A model generated the notes under the pieces. It did no database searches and had not been told where the DNA came from. It was given only the letters and a program-made list of their open reading frames with translations. From NCBI GenBank assembly GCA_022575985.1, contig JAKSXM010000156.1, forward strand, positions 2,232,001 through 2,296,000: a DNA stretch of 64,000 nt, in the 5' to 3' direction. Numbering within the stretch: the stretch's first letter is position 1; each line of letters begins with the position of its first letter. A program made the position numbers and the translations under genes. This DNA comes from Anagrus nilaparvatae (lineage: Eukaryota; Arthropoda; Insecta; Hymenoptera; Mymaridae). Positions 12,400-24,239 of the stretch are shown one piece after another.

Positions 12400-14180
12400 G
12401 TTACATTATCCTTATTTTTATATAATGTCTTCATGAAAAAGAAGCAGAGAGATAGGAAAAAATTAATTGAATAATAGGTATTCTGATATATTTAAATTCA
12501 ATTGAATTACTTAATTCATTTATTTAATAATAAATTTTATGTTCTACCGGGTATCAGACTCAAACAAGAATTTCAAAACCAGCTATAAATAGCTGCTAAA
12601 AATTATAATTTATGTATTTCGAAAAGATTATTCAAGATGTACTTGCCCACATTATTTAATTTTAGGGGAAAATTTATTTTATCAGATCTAATAAATTTAA
12701 AATATTTTACTTAAGGTATTTTGGAGGTTGAAAAAAATGATGACAGAACTTAATGAAATAGGAAAATTATTAAAACTTAAACATTTTAAAACTTAAATAA
12801 ACTTTATTTTACCCCTCTTATTAACTTTTTTTTGGAGCTTTGAAAAAATATAAAAATGATGAGGAGATTAAAATTAGCAGGAAATGATAAATAAATAATC
12901 AAAAATTAAATATCCAATTTATTTTCTCCACCTTATAGACTTTAATTTTAAATAAATAAATAAAAACTATGTAAAATAACCTGAAATGAAATTATACTAA
13001 TACATATATCATTTCACATATGTATTATTTTTCTAGCTAATTCTGTATACAATGCATTCTTTATACAATTTTAATAAAATTAATTCTCTAAATATAATTC
13101 TCATTTTTTTATAATTTTGTATAAATAAATCTTATAATCAATCAATCAATCAATGTATATATCGTCGATAATTTAGAATGCGAGAAAAAAAATTGTTTAA
13201 TCACCAAAAGACCTTAAATTTAACAGCAGTCCAATTAAAGAATTTTAAATCTTTACTAGTGAGGTCTCTACTATAATGAATGTTTTGGTGGTGTTCAAAT
13301 GGGAAAGAGAATTTTTCATAAGTTTGAAAGAATTTGGGTAAAGCACACTTTTTTAACCTTTGAAAGTTATTAGGATTTTTTAGTGGAACTCTCAAAGGCA
13401 TACATTTGATGTTAACTAAGCATGCTCTAATTAGATCGCCTTTTGTTTAAATTAACAATGTATGACATTTAATAGAGTACAATTAGAAAAAACTAATAAC
13501 AGATCCTTAAAATTTATTAAGCTTAAAAATTTTTGAAGTTATTAAGTACAAAAAATAACTTAAATTAATTGTATTTCCAAATAATTTTTGTTTTCAAACC
13601 AAGATTTTGCAGTGCATTTTGCATTTTATAAGCAAATTTTTTATTGAAATCTATTCTTTATATTATATACAGTTCTACAATGTAAGCATATGGCATATAA
13701 ATAAGTTTATAAAATTGACCATAAATTTAAAATTTTTTATATATAAAAAATAATTTCTTTTTCTTTATAAAGTATAAAAATTTGACTACTTTCTCGAAGC
13801 AAATGAAAAAATAGTAAAAAATAGAAAATCCATCGAGTTTTGACTTTTAGGTTATCTTCACTCTCAGATTAATAAAACTGCGCTTTTATTTTATGCATTG
13901 AATCTGCGCTGCATTTTCTGCAAGCATCCATTGTTTGTTATTCAAAAGCAATAAAAATTATTCCTTTCAAAACATCAATGAAATTGACTGACAGTTGACA
14001 AACCTTATCCTTGATAGTCTATATATAAATATTTATTAATTATCGATCGTTTAGATACTTGAAACTTAGCAAAATTTTTATTCCAATAAAAGTTTCTGTG
14101 AACTTTAATAAATAATATTAAAAAATAATTAATTTATAAAAATAAAGTATTAATTGAAATAATTAATTTTCTGTTAACAG
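12400..14180. other. Non-coding DNA up to the Shaw 5' acceptor
   Basis: Apart from the AATC tail, no structure is seen. The stretch ends in TTTTCTGTTAACAG, a good splice acceptor, so it is probably the 3' part of a 5'UTR intron. Confidence 0.45.
13108..13153 (+). repeat. (AATC)n-tailed retroelement-like 3' end, copy 2
   Basis: ATTTTGTATAAATAAATC is followed by about four AATC units. It resembles the 12346 copy both before and within the repeat. Confidence 0.4.
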
Positions 14181-14308
14181 GTAAAGCGGCTATCAAAGTT
14201 TCTTCTAGAACGGTAGCATAGAGCCGCTAAGTAAAAAAATAAAAGGTAGAAAAAAAAGAAGAAAAAAAAATAAAAACGTAAAGAAAAGGAAAAAAAAATA
14301 TATGAAAA
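14181..14308 (+). other. Shaw: Probable 5'UTR part of Shaw coding exon 1
   Basis: A pyrimidine-rich acceptor ending CAG at 14178-14180 precedes a purine-rich leader that runs into the ATG at 14309. AGCGGCT (about 14185) and AGCCGCT (about 14222) could pair as a 7-bp stem. If this acceptor is used, the promoter and first exon lie further upstream, possibly outside the window. Transcription could instead start locally. Confidence 0.4.
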
Positions 14309-14382
14309 ATGAATTTAATAAATATGGACTCAGAGAACCGGGTGGTTCTAAATGTAGGTGGAATAAGGCACGAGACTTATAA
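14302..14382 (+). other. Upstream ATG with short overlapping reading frame
   Basis: An ATG 7 bases before the Shaw start opens a 26-codon frame that overlaps the Shaw coding sequence out of frame and ends at TAA 14380-14382. It has T at -3, while the Shaw ATG has AAA directly upstream, so leaky scanning to the Shaw start is expected. Confidence 0.4.
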
Positions 14383-14635
14383 AGCCACATTAAAAAAAAT
14401 TCCAGCAACAAGGCTATCAAAATTAACCGAAGCTCTTGCCAATTACGATCCAATATTGAATGAATATTTTTTTGATAGGCATCCTGGAGTTTTTGCACAA
14501 GTATTAAATTATTATCGTACTGGTAAATTACATTATCCAACAGATGTTTGTGGTCCATTATTTGAAGAAGAACTCGATTTTTGGGGGCTTGATTCTAATC
14601 AAGTTGAACCTTGTTGTTGGATGACTTATACGCAG
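14309..14635 (+). CDS. Shaw: Shaw (Kv3-type) potassium channel, coding exon 1: T1 tetramerisation domain
   Basis: This exon encodes residues 1-109 of a voltage-gated potassium channel of the plasma membrane. It starts [20 protein letters not shown], which I recognise as the conserved N-terminus of insect Shaw. The cytoplasmic T1 (BTB-like) domain directs subfamily-specific tetramer assembly. The zinc-site pattern of non-Shaker T1 domains, H-x5-C-x20-C-C, is complete at H75, C81, C102 and C103. The start was chosen because it matches the family N-terminus and has A at -3. Coding ends at CAG 14633-14635 before donor GTATTT; the frame continues into the intron without homology. Exon 2 continues in phase 0 after a 40.9 kb intron. 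Codons are strongly A/T-ending, like the rest of the window. Confidence 0.95.
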
Positions 14636-14716
14636 GTATTTTTTATTTTGCCATTATTTTTTTTTATTATTTTAAATAACATGATACCCAATAAAATTTT
14701 ATTTTCAAACCTATAA

Positions 14717-16820
14717 ATTTGTTATATAAATAATAAAAATATTTTTTTATTATCATTTTTATGCTCTCATAAGTCATAAAAATATATTTTACTGTTTTAT
14801 GGATAGTTTCAAATAAAATCGAAATTTAAAAAAAAAAAAAAAAAAAAGAAAATGCATTAGTTTTAACATATTTTATGCTCAAATATTATCGAAAAAAACA
14901 TATCTTGAATTTACTGTAGTTTATTAATTTTTTAAAGACATATAGGGTAGCTGTACTAGTGAGTTTTTGATTAAATTTCAGCGAATAACCACTCTTTACC
15001 CATATGAATAATCTGGTTTTCTTTTTAATCACCGGTCATTCATTTGAGTATTTACACTAATGTTAGCATGGATGATTTATATAAGGAAAATAATAACGAA
15101 ATGTTTTTTGAGCGACTCTGCCAATTTTAAATATCTTTGACTTTCTACGCACTGCTTCAAATTGAATTTTTTTTTAGAAACCGTATTAGGGCAGATATTT
15201 CTGAAGAGTTTATTGGTCCAGTTTTCGAGTTGGGAATAAAATTTTTTTTTTTTGGAAATATAAGAACAAAATATGTTTCCTACTTTTTAGTATTTGATCG
15301 TAACTATTTGACCCCAATAGGTCATTTCTGTGTCTAGTCGTTAAAGTGTTATGAACAAAAATATAGACAAATGTTTTGTATCCTTCATTTTTTTTGTTTA
15401 ATTTTAAAGACAATAATTTACATCAAAGAGAAAAGATAAAAAATGTTATACTAATACTAAATTTTAAACCAAAATATTCAAAAAAAAAAAATTATTGCTT
15501 TTTTTAGATTGATTAACTCTGTAAAAATTGAAATAGTTTTTGTTTACTCTTATACACAAAATTTTAACTCTGTTTATTAACTTCATTAATTATTAATAAA
15601 ATGGGAAGTTATAAATTAATAACATATGAAATATTCTTGGAACTGCTTATTTTCATGAATTTCTACTTTAATTCTCTTTGATGATAAAATATATTTTCCA
15701 TGAAAGTATTAATTTTTGAAACATCGTTATTACTCGATACCTCGAATCTGATAATTATAATTTCTTGAAAATTTATTATCTCAAAATTTTTCCCTTTAAA
15801 AAAAACAAAAACACTAATTTATTTTTTCTTTTTGTAATTTTTTTCTATGAAAGTACTATATAGTTTTAGAAATTCGATATTTCTCAATAATTCGTATATT
15901 TTTTGTATTTAAATTTTTTTTAACCCATATAATACATATTTTATAAAAGATTTGAAGTTAAAAATGGCTATGAAACTCTATAGACCAAAACGATTTTTGG
16001 AATCAGTATTCTATGAAAATTAAAGCTGCTAAATAATAAACTGGAAATGACAAGAAATCTTAATTCTTAACAATTTTTTTAATTGAAAATAACTCTTGAG
16101 ATACTTAATTTTGATTAAAGTCTCTCGGCTATAAAATTTTTTATATCCTGGAAAAAATTCAAGTCAATATTCTAATTTTTCAGATAAGAAATATAGAGTA
16201 CTCTATTTAAATAATAAGTGAATTAAAATTTTGCTTAAAAGAAAAGGTAATCAAATTTATTCTAAAAAAATATTCTAATTTTTTGAAGCTATTTTTAATT
16301 TATTAGACTGAATTTTCAAATCCTTAATATTAAATCTGATAAATTAAAAAAAATACTTTAAGTTTGTTTTGAATTTTGTATTCTAATAATAATTTTTCAA
16401 TATTATTTCCGCTTAAATAGACATAAGCTTCTCAAAATAATTAATTCAACATATTTTAAATCTATTAATTAATTTATGTTTGATTAAAATATTTAATACG
16501 GAGATTACATCTTTTCATAATGTACATATAATAAGTTTTTGTAACATAAGCTTAAATTTTTGTAATTAAAATTATAATTTATTCAAGATATACTTTAATT
16601 ATTTTCTAACTATTAAACATTAAAATGTTGATTATAATTTAACCCAGTAAGATTCCATGTTTACTTATAAAATAAAATAAAAAAAAAGAAAATTTTTAAA
16701 TTTCCGTCTGAAAAATAGGAGACCAAAAATTTTTACTTCGAAGACAATGTATTCTTTTGAATACTGCTCTCTAAAAATACACATTTAGGTTGCTTTGTTT
16801 GAATTTTTAAACAATATATT
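14717..16820. other. Intronic AT-rich DNA, nothing recognised
   Basis: There are only homopolymers (an A-run near 14828) and short frames with no family resemblance. Confidence 0.5.
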
Positions 16821-17670
16821 AACATGGTACATGTACATATGGATACTCGAGAAGCCAGCGTATCATTCCGTATCCACTAAATCCGTTCGCGTGTTGAATT
16901 GATAGACACTAAGCAGATTATAGTTTTTTGACCCGCTGATTCCGAATCTGCAGTTATTTTTTTCTCTAATACTGGTGCGTTTGCCGCTAGAGGGCGTTTA
17001 GGGGGGTAAAAACGCTATTGTTCGCAAATATCTTGGAAGCTACACACCTAAGATACTTTAAAACCAAGTAATTTATAGTTTATAGACCCGTTGATTTCAA
17101 ATATGCAGTTAAATTTTCTCTAAAATTAAGATTTACTTGGTTTCGAGTACTTTAAGACGGGTAACTTCCGAGATTTTTGCAAGAATCAGCGGGTCAAAAA
17201 ACTGTATGTTTCTTGGGTTTAAATATCTTAGGACGCGTATCTTCCAAGATATTTGCGAAAAATAGCGTTTTTACCCCCTAAACGCCCTCTGGCGGCAAAC
17301 GCACCAGTATTAGAGAAAAAATAACTGAAGATTCGGAATCAGCGGGTCAAAAAACTATAATCTGCTTGGTGTCTATCAATTCAAAACGTGATCGAATTTC
17401 GTGCATACGGAATGATACGCTGGCTTCTTGACTAGGGGGGGTCCTTAAAAAAGGTCCAAAATTCAGTTGGGGGCGAGGAGGGGTCAAATTAACTTAAAAT
17501 AATTTCGATTTAGGAACGTTTATATTTAGGGACTTATTATAATTTCGTTGCTAGGACTTATAATAATTAGGGAGTAAATAAATTAAATACATTAAAACTG
17601 TTATAAGAGAACATGTTTTATACTCGTTGATTGTGTTAATAACACACAAGCCAGTTATAATTTTTTCCTT
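16821..17670 (+). repeat. Family A dispersed repeat split by a fold-back insertion
   Basis: It starts AACATGGTACATGTACATATGG and is interrupted at 16848-17430. It resumes with a G-run (GGGGGGGTCC), a GGTCAAATTAACTTAAAATAATTT-like unit, and the end AACATGTTTTATACTCGTTG, ACACACAAGCCAGTTATAA. Removing the insertion restores a typical family A order. Confidence 0.65.
16848..17430. mobile_element. Fold-back element, arms about 290 bp, ACT flanks
   Basis: The left arm begins CGAGAAGCCAGCGTATCATT and the right arm ends AATGATACGCTGGCTTCTTG. The arms match through TTGACCCGCTGATTC, GGTGCGTTTGCCGC and AGGGCGTTTAGG, to a centre near 17130. ACT lies outside both ends (16845-16847 and 17431-17433), a possible 3-bp duplication. 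Within each arm the GACCCGCTGATT motif recurs, so the arm has its own internal repetition. The element is inserted in a family A copy and is therefore younger than that copy. Confidence 0.8.
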
Positions 17671-18028
17671 TATGGTGCGTATTTTATCAGAAGTAATATT
17701 CTTGTCTAATATTGTTAAATTATTTAGCTACAAGAAATTGCAAGATCCAAAAAAATATTTCATTATGGACGGAAATCATTATCGTTTCCTAGTATATTAA
17801 TAGAAAATTTATTTATGGTGATGGGCTGGCATGGGTTATAATTTAAATAATTATTTTTTTCATAATCTGAAACTAGCAAAATTTTTTTAAATGATGAACA
17901 AAAAATATATCCAAAAATATATAGTTTTTGAAAAATTCAATTTATATAAACTTCAATTAAATTTATAACAAAAGATATTAAACATCATCTTCATAGTTAT
18001 AATTTAGTTTCATTTTGTAGATAACCGT

Positions 18029-21000
18029 CACGGTTGCCCTTAGTGGGTTCCAACCCGAAATGCGTTCTGACGTCAAAGTTTCGATTGATTCCTGTCAAGT
18101 ACACTTACCTTATATAAAAAATTTCAATTTTAAAAAAATCCGTCGGGCGCTTTTTGAGATAAGCTCAAAAAGCACCCAAAAATGGGTATATTTGCGTAAA
18201 AAAAATTTAACAGTTTTTTTTAGTATTTGAACATAATATTTACATAATATTTGCTTACAAATAGTATTAAATGAAAATATTATTTCCATAAATACGATAA
18301 TTTATATAAAAAACGATGATTTTAGCCCTCAGGAAGCTGCCTTACAGGTTGCAAATCGTTCAAAGCGCTTTTAACGTATTCTTTAATAGATTTGGAAATT
18401 TTGATTAAAAAATAGTTAAAATTAAGCAGTTATGTAAGAAATACACCTCTTTTATATAAAAAATTAATAATTAAATTACACTATGTATGTTCCGTTAGCG
18501 CGCTAAAACTAAAAAAAGTAAAAATGGCCAAAAATAAAAAAATTAAAATTTTAAATGAAATTCGTTTGTTTTTTTTTTTTTCATATATATATTTATTTAC
18601 TTCAAAAATTAATATTTTTATTTACTACGATACAGCATAAATTACATAGTACTACAATAACAAATATATTATATGGTTGTGTATTTTTTTTACACACTAA
18701 ATGAAAAAAAAAAAATTATAAAAAATATTTATAAAAAAATAAAAAGTTTAAATATAAATTTTTTTATAATGTATACATAGATCTACTACGTAATCAAATA
18801 AAAATAAAATTTAATTTAAGTATTAAACAATTTTTAATTGCAAAGAAATATAAAAAATATTATATTATATTATTACACAATATATTATAAATGTAAGCTG
18901 TTATATTTACACACAGCTTTTTTTAATGAATCATGATATTTTTCATTAACTTCATTTATTTTAAAGTCATTCCAAGTTTGTGCAAAATCGCTGTGGACTG
19001 ATTCCATGGCTTGTTCAGAAAAATTACCTAAGCCTTTTTGATACTTATTACAAAAATGAGAGATGTGAAAAAATACAGCGTGGACCTTAGGAGTTACAGA
19101 TATATCTAATAGCAAGTAGCTCTTTCTAAAATCATTAATACGGTTCTCAAAATCATCTTTGAGTTGTAATGAAAAGCAAGATTCAACTACAAGATTAAAT
19201 TTAGCAAATGTATCAACATAATTTAAAGTTTCTAATGGACTTATAGAACGTAAGCTATCAACGTGCTTTAATAATATCCTGCAAGAATTTCCATTAAATG
19301 CAGGTTTTTTAGACTTTTTATCTCTTTGAACATTGCATTTTTTTGCCCATTGTATACTAACTGTTTCATATTCTTTAAGCATGTGATCATATAGCTTATT
19401 AACAACGCCAATCAGTAAATGAAGTTCAGGAGGTACAACTATATCTATTATTTCTTCATTTTCATCGCGATTACTAAATAGCGGAGGGTACTTACAATTT
19501 TTAAATTTGCCTGCATCTGCTATCTTTTTGCCACGTTCTGTCCATTCATTAAAATTTTACAAGCAATCCTTGACCGTACGATAATTTCCACATTTATTTA
19601 ACTGATTTTTTTTTGCATCACACCAAGTACAAGGAGTGTTTGAAGTATGTGATTGCAGTCCTGTAATAATATTTGCCACTTTTAAATCAACTGAAAAAAT
19701 TCCATAAAAATCGTTTAAATTTAACAATTTCCATATTTCGGACAAGTTTTCATAATTTTCTTGACAATTATTCATGATAGATATAATAAAAAGGCGCTTT
19801 ACACCTGTGTTTTTAAAATCTTTTTCTACAACGCTGTCATCATACTTCATTCTTTTTGCAGAAACCTCATCATCATAAAAATTAAGCTCACTTGTAACGC
19901 TTAAGCAGAATTTTAAAAAACCACCCCCACCGTCTATTCCAAAAATAAGACGAGAGTCTAGGATTGATCTTTTTTTTTCAGCTGCACTAACCAACTCTTT
20001 CAGCATAGTACAATGAATCACTTTTGAATTTTCGTAAATTTTCTCACTTTTTTTCTTTCTTTCAATAACATTAAATTGCGAAATCCCGAAATAATTTTCA
20101 AGCTCTTTTCTTCTCTCACTTACTTTTTCTCGAACATTTGGTTCAAAAAGATTTCTGTTCTTCGTTTCCTTGCGCATCAGTTTAGTAAATGTTTCAACAT
20201 CATTATCGGATAAATTCATTTTGGTTTGAATCTTTAAGACACTATCTGTTGAAATGCATACTGGTTTATGATTCATTTTTCGCAAATTGGGTTTCACTAA
20301 AACGTTTAACTTTTTTCCAGTACCTCGTTGATGCAAAGAAATAGTTTGATTATTTTTTTCGGAATTTTCAACTGATTTTTTTACCAAGTCTGCACAAATC
20401 ATTTCCTTTTGTTTTTCGTTACAATGTAAATCAATAATTTCCTTTATATTATTTATTGAATTTGATTTATTGCACTTGTGCATTTTTCCTCTTTTTTTTA
20501 TGCTGCAGCACTTATCACAAATTTTTGTACAATGGTCTGCCTTCTTTTTATGTATTTTTTTACTAGAAAGTAATCCTAATAAAGATGATGATTTTTTGTT
20601 ACCAATCATCAAATTTGGATTTCCTGGATTCCTCGCTATTTGGCAAACAGTGCAATCACAAGTCAAGGCTTTGTTTGATCTAGTATTTTTTTTAAATTTT
20701 AATTCAGAGTAATCAGGCATTTTTAAATTTTCTGTGTTATTATTTTTTTCGCATGTATATAATATTAAATTACAGCCCTTACATACAGATAATGGTATTT
20801 TCTCATCGTTTTCATTAAATGAGGGAATTAATTTTTTTACTCTGTTTTTTAAAAAATATGTTAATCTAAACATATTTTTTCCTTTTTTCAGACACACTAA
20901 GCAAACTTTTTCTCTGTTCTCATCATGAGAACAAAATTTCCCTTGTTTTTTAATCATTATTAAATTAAAAATAAAAAATGTTATTTTTTGTGAAAATATT

Positions 21001-21907
21001 ATAATATAATTTAATTATAAACATGAAGTGAGCTCTTCACAAAAGCCAAAATAAAACTAAATAAAAAATTATATTGTTATAAACAAACGCTAACAATGTT
21101 GTTCCTTAGTCTATATGTATATATATATATATATACATACATATAGCACATTTTTTGTTTATTTATTTTTGGTCTATATGTTAAAAACATAAAAATTAAA
21201 AATTTGTAAACAAAACCAATCTATTGTTTCATTCATTAATATCGAAATAAATAAAATAATGTATGCCCCAGTATTACTCGTATATTATTAGATATTTAAG
21301 AATAAATTTTTAATTTAGAAAATATACTAGTATTAAAATAGTATTAGATTCATTAAAAAAAATAAAACCTCTTAAAAACTTTGAAAATGTAAAATTTTAA
21401 TTTTTTTATTTTTGGCCATTTTTACTTTTTTTAGTTTTAGCGCGCTAACGGAACATACATAGTGTAATTTAATTATTAATTTTTTATATAAAAGAGGTGT
21501 ATTTCTTACATAACTGCTTAATTTTAACTATTTTTTAATCAAAATTTCCAAATCTATTAAAGAATACGTTAAAAGCGCTTTGAACGATTTGCAACCTGTA
21601 AGGCAGCTTCCTGAGGGCTAAAATCATCGTTTTTTATATAAATTATCGTATTTATGGAAATAATATTTTCATTTAATACTATTTGTAAGCAAATATTATG
21701 TAAATATTATGTTCAAATACTAAAAAAAACTGTTAAATTTTTTTTACGCAAATATACCCATTTTTGGGTGCTTTTTGAGCTTTTCTCAAAAAACGGATTT
21801 TTTTAAAATTGAAATTTTTTATATAAGGTAAGTGTACTTGACAGGAATCAATCGAAACTTTGACGTCAGAACGCATTTCGGGTTGGAACCCACTAAGGGC
21901 AACCGTG
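18029..21907 (-). mobile_element. 3.9 kb DNA transposon with about 520-bp TIRs and CCGT duplication
   Basis: The left TIR (18029-18553) and right TIR (21390-21907) are near-identical inverted copies, starting CACGGTTGCCCTTAGTGGG at each end. The clearest difference is a 7-bp indel near 18153. CCGT lies outside both ends (18025-18028 and 21908-21911), fitting a 4-bp target duplication. One long reverse frame (18885-20957) occupies the interior. A TA microsatellite is at 21112-21146. A 4-bp duplication with a DDE-type enzyme would suit the Sola superfamily, but this is inference; termini and protein should be compared with Sola, Kolobok and Academ. High TIR identity suggests recent arrival. Confidence 0.9.
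18885..20957 (-). pseudogene. Transposase-like protein, 690 codons, one in-frame stop
   Basis: This is the main gene of the surrounding TIR element, and I infer it is the transposase. The frame starts at 20957 and runs to 18885, broken only by TAA at codon 467 (19557-19559). The sequence after the stop continues in the same frame and stays protein-like, so this looks like a nonsense mutation rather than a frameshift. The N-terminal 170 residues are rich in cysteine pairs (C9, C19/C22, C59/C62, C100/C102/C105, C143/C147/C150/C151), suggesting zinc-binding DNA recognition. Candidate catalytic residues are D342 in FGIDGGGG, D424 in FSVDLKVANI, and E652 in SEQAMESVH. A C443-x2-C446 pair sits between D424 and E652, as in several eukaryotic DDE families. 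I recognise the general type but cannot name the family with certainty. Confidence 0.75.
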
Positions 21908-22053
21908 CCGTGCAATGCATATAAAAAACTAATACGAAAAAATAATTTTCTGAATCTTATTTATTTATAATATTAAAATTCTCTTCCGTTTTCAAGAAAC
22001 ATCTATAGATTAAAATACTTTTCATCAAAAGCTATTGATTTATAAAAATTCTG

Positions 22054-22330
22054 TTACTCGAGCCAAGTCACGGTTTAGGGTGCTTGGTTGCGGGCCATCA
22101 CCAGATTTTTTTAAATACTGGTTTCTTGAGTCGCTTATTACGAATATCGGGGTCTTTTATATGAGAATAGGAATTCTATTTTATATTTTCTATGAAAAAT
22201 TGGCGCTTTACTCTTAAAATTGAAAAAATTACCCTTAAAAGGAGTTTTTTTCTGGTTTTTTTTTAAGTATTCCAAATTTAGCGGTAGTTTTTGCAAATTT
22301 AAAAGGCTGAAGGACTAATTTCTCATAAAA
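22054..22330 (+). repeat. Family C fold-back relative, collapsed copy
   Basis: The block TTACTCGAGCCAAGTCACGG, TTTAGGGTG, TTGAGTCGCT, ATATCGGGGTC follows the outer arm of the 31015-32907 palindrome. It then jumps to GGTAGTTTTTGCAAATTTAAAAGG, which belongs to the opposite arm. Most of the tandem middle is missing. Confidence 0.55.
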
Positions 22331-23440
22331 AAGACCTAAATAGTCATGATCAATGACCCAAATAATCTATAGCAGACCAAATCTAGCGAAAACATTTTGT
22401 TAAGATTTTAATATTTAATAAAAAATTAAATATGTATATTTTAATTAAGAAATAAGAAATAAAAATGTCGTTGTTAATTTTATTAAATAATTTGTATGAA
22501 AAAATGAATGAAAACAAAAAAAAACATTCAATTATTAAATTAGATTAAAATATGAATAATTGATTACTATTATCTTATATTCAATATAACCTTAATTAAA
22601 ATATATACATGTTAAAAAAAATTTCAATTTTCGTTATTTTCACTATTTTTTTTTTTTTTATTAACTCAATAAAGCGTACAATATATAAAAGAAAGAAAAA
22701 AAAAATAAAATAAGGAAAATAAATTACATTTTAATAAAGTATCTCATCGAGATATAAATTATATACATATATTTATATAAGAAAAACGATTTGTCTTAGT
22801 TGTCATAAAGTGACAAGTAAAAAAATTATAATTAATGGTAAATATCAAATTAAAGAAAAAAAAATTGCTAAATTTAAAAATAATATGAAAATAATTTGAT
22901 AAATATCAAATGAAACTTGTAATAAATATTAATTAATTTTTTATTAAATCTTTCAACATTTATTTTTACAACTAAAACAATAATTTGAATTAATCAAAAA
23001 TTTATATTGGACTTTTTTAAGAACTCGCGAAATGTGTAACAAATTTTTAAGCATAGTCAATTTGCTTCAAAAATTCAGGATAACTGACACTGCAAAGTAC
23101 TAATTTACTTTTTTTACGGGTTGGTCACATGTTTTTATTAAAGAAATAGTCTAGACTTCATTGGATAAGCCACAAATTTTTATCGTCAGTACTCTTTCCT
23201 AATTAATACCTTAATTATATGCGTCATGAATCACATTGCCCCATAACCCCATGCAATTTAAAAGCTCTAAAATCTGCCGTAGTAAATGAGTCTATATATA
23301 AACTATGCCTCCAGTTAGAAGTTTTAAATTTTCTTATGTACATAACAATTGGAATCTGAAATCTTGAATTGAATCCAAAAATCAAAGCTTGTAAAGAACT
23401 TGGTAATAAGAAATATTTTACTAAAAATGTAAAATTGTTA
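22331..23440. other. Intronic DNA, nothing recognised
   Basis: The stretch is AT-rich with no domain, TIR pair or tandem structure seen. Confidence 0.5.
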
Positions 23441-23446
23441 ATAAAA

Positions 23447-23610
23447 AACTTATAACCAGTTTGTGAAAATTGCCTTTCGAGGTGAGGATGGTAAATTGTG
23501 ATTTGGGTAATTCATCAATTATGGACAAGAACCGTATAAAATTTTTGTGTCAGTAGCGAAAAAACATTTTTTTGCCGGACGCATAGTGGTTTAGGATACG
23601 GTTAGGTTAC
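23447..23610 (+). repeat. Family A terminal block next to a degenerate family D copy
   Basis: AAAACTTATAACCAGTTTGTG is the family A outer end. It is followed at once by family D sequence (TTTCGAGGTGAGGATGGTAAA, TGTGATTTGGG, GGACAAGAACCGTATAAAATTTTT). Only the second half of the family D hairpin is present, and the apex is shortened. Confidence 0.5.
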
Positions 23611-23794
23611 TATGTTTGAAATTTCAAGTAGTTCCAGCATTTTGATTAAATTATCTCAAACAAACTATTTACTTTTTAGAATATAAGTGACTTTTATCAG
23701 ATTCTTCAAAACACATCGCTTCAGAAAAATTTTGATTAAGTTTGAAATTTTAGCAAACTGTTTGAACTGCTTGAATTTTTAAGCTTAATCAGCT

Positions 23795-23935
23795 AACGAG
23801 CATGGAACATGTTGACCCGTGACAGTTTCAACTTATATCCTAAATTTCTCCAAGATTATAGAGCGAAATAATTCTAAGTCCTGATAATAACATCATTCTA
23901 GGTCCATGAATTGAAATAATTAAAAGACTTCAAAA
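23795..23935 (-). repeat. Family A partial reverse copy
   Basis: CTAACGAGCATGGAACATGTTGAC is followed by AATAATTCTAAGTCCTGATAATAACATCATTCTAGGTCC-type units in the reverse orientation. The G-rich end is absent. Confidence 0.55.
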
Positions 23936-24239
23936 AAACGCTGCCAAGAAATTTGCACTATGGTTCCTCATTAGCAATAACAAAATGTTCTTAATGGTCT
24001 ATTTTACTTAACAAAGTATAATGTCATGAGAAAAACTAAAAATGATCTTTTCCTTGATGCTGTTAGTTAATGTTGTTAGTTAATATCATGGAAAAAATTA
24101 GGATTTTTACATAAAAAAAAGAAGATTTTTCTATACTAGTACATAATTTTCTTTTTTGATAATTATGTCTGCTTATGACAGTTTTTGGTGTAGCTGGTGT
24201 AGTTATATCTTGAAGACATAGTTACTCTATCTACAGGAA

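Noticed and set aside
14205..14558. 117-codon reverse frame opposite Shaw exon 1
   Set aside because: It is antisense to the T1 coding exon and its poly-Phe/Leu tail comes from the purine-rich leader.
19383..19556. An intron between the two transposase frames
   Set aside because: A GTAAAA lies at the stop, but possible AG acceptors would give introns of about 20-45 bases. The in-frame sequence after the stop is protein-like, so a nonsense change is simpler.
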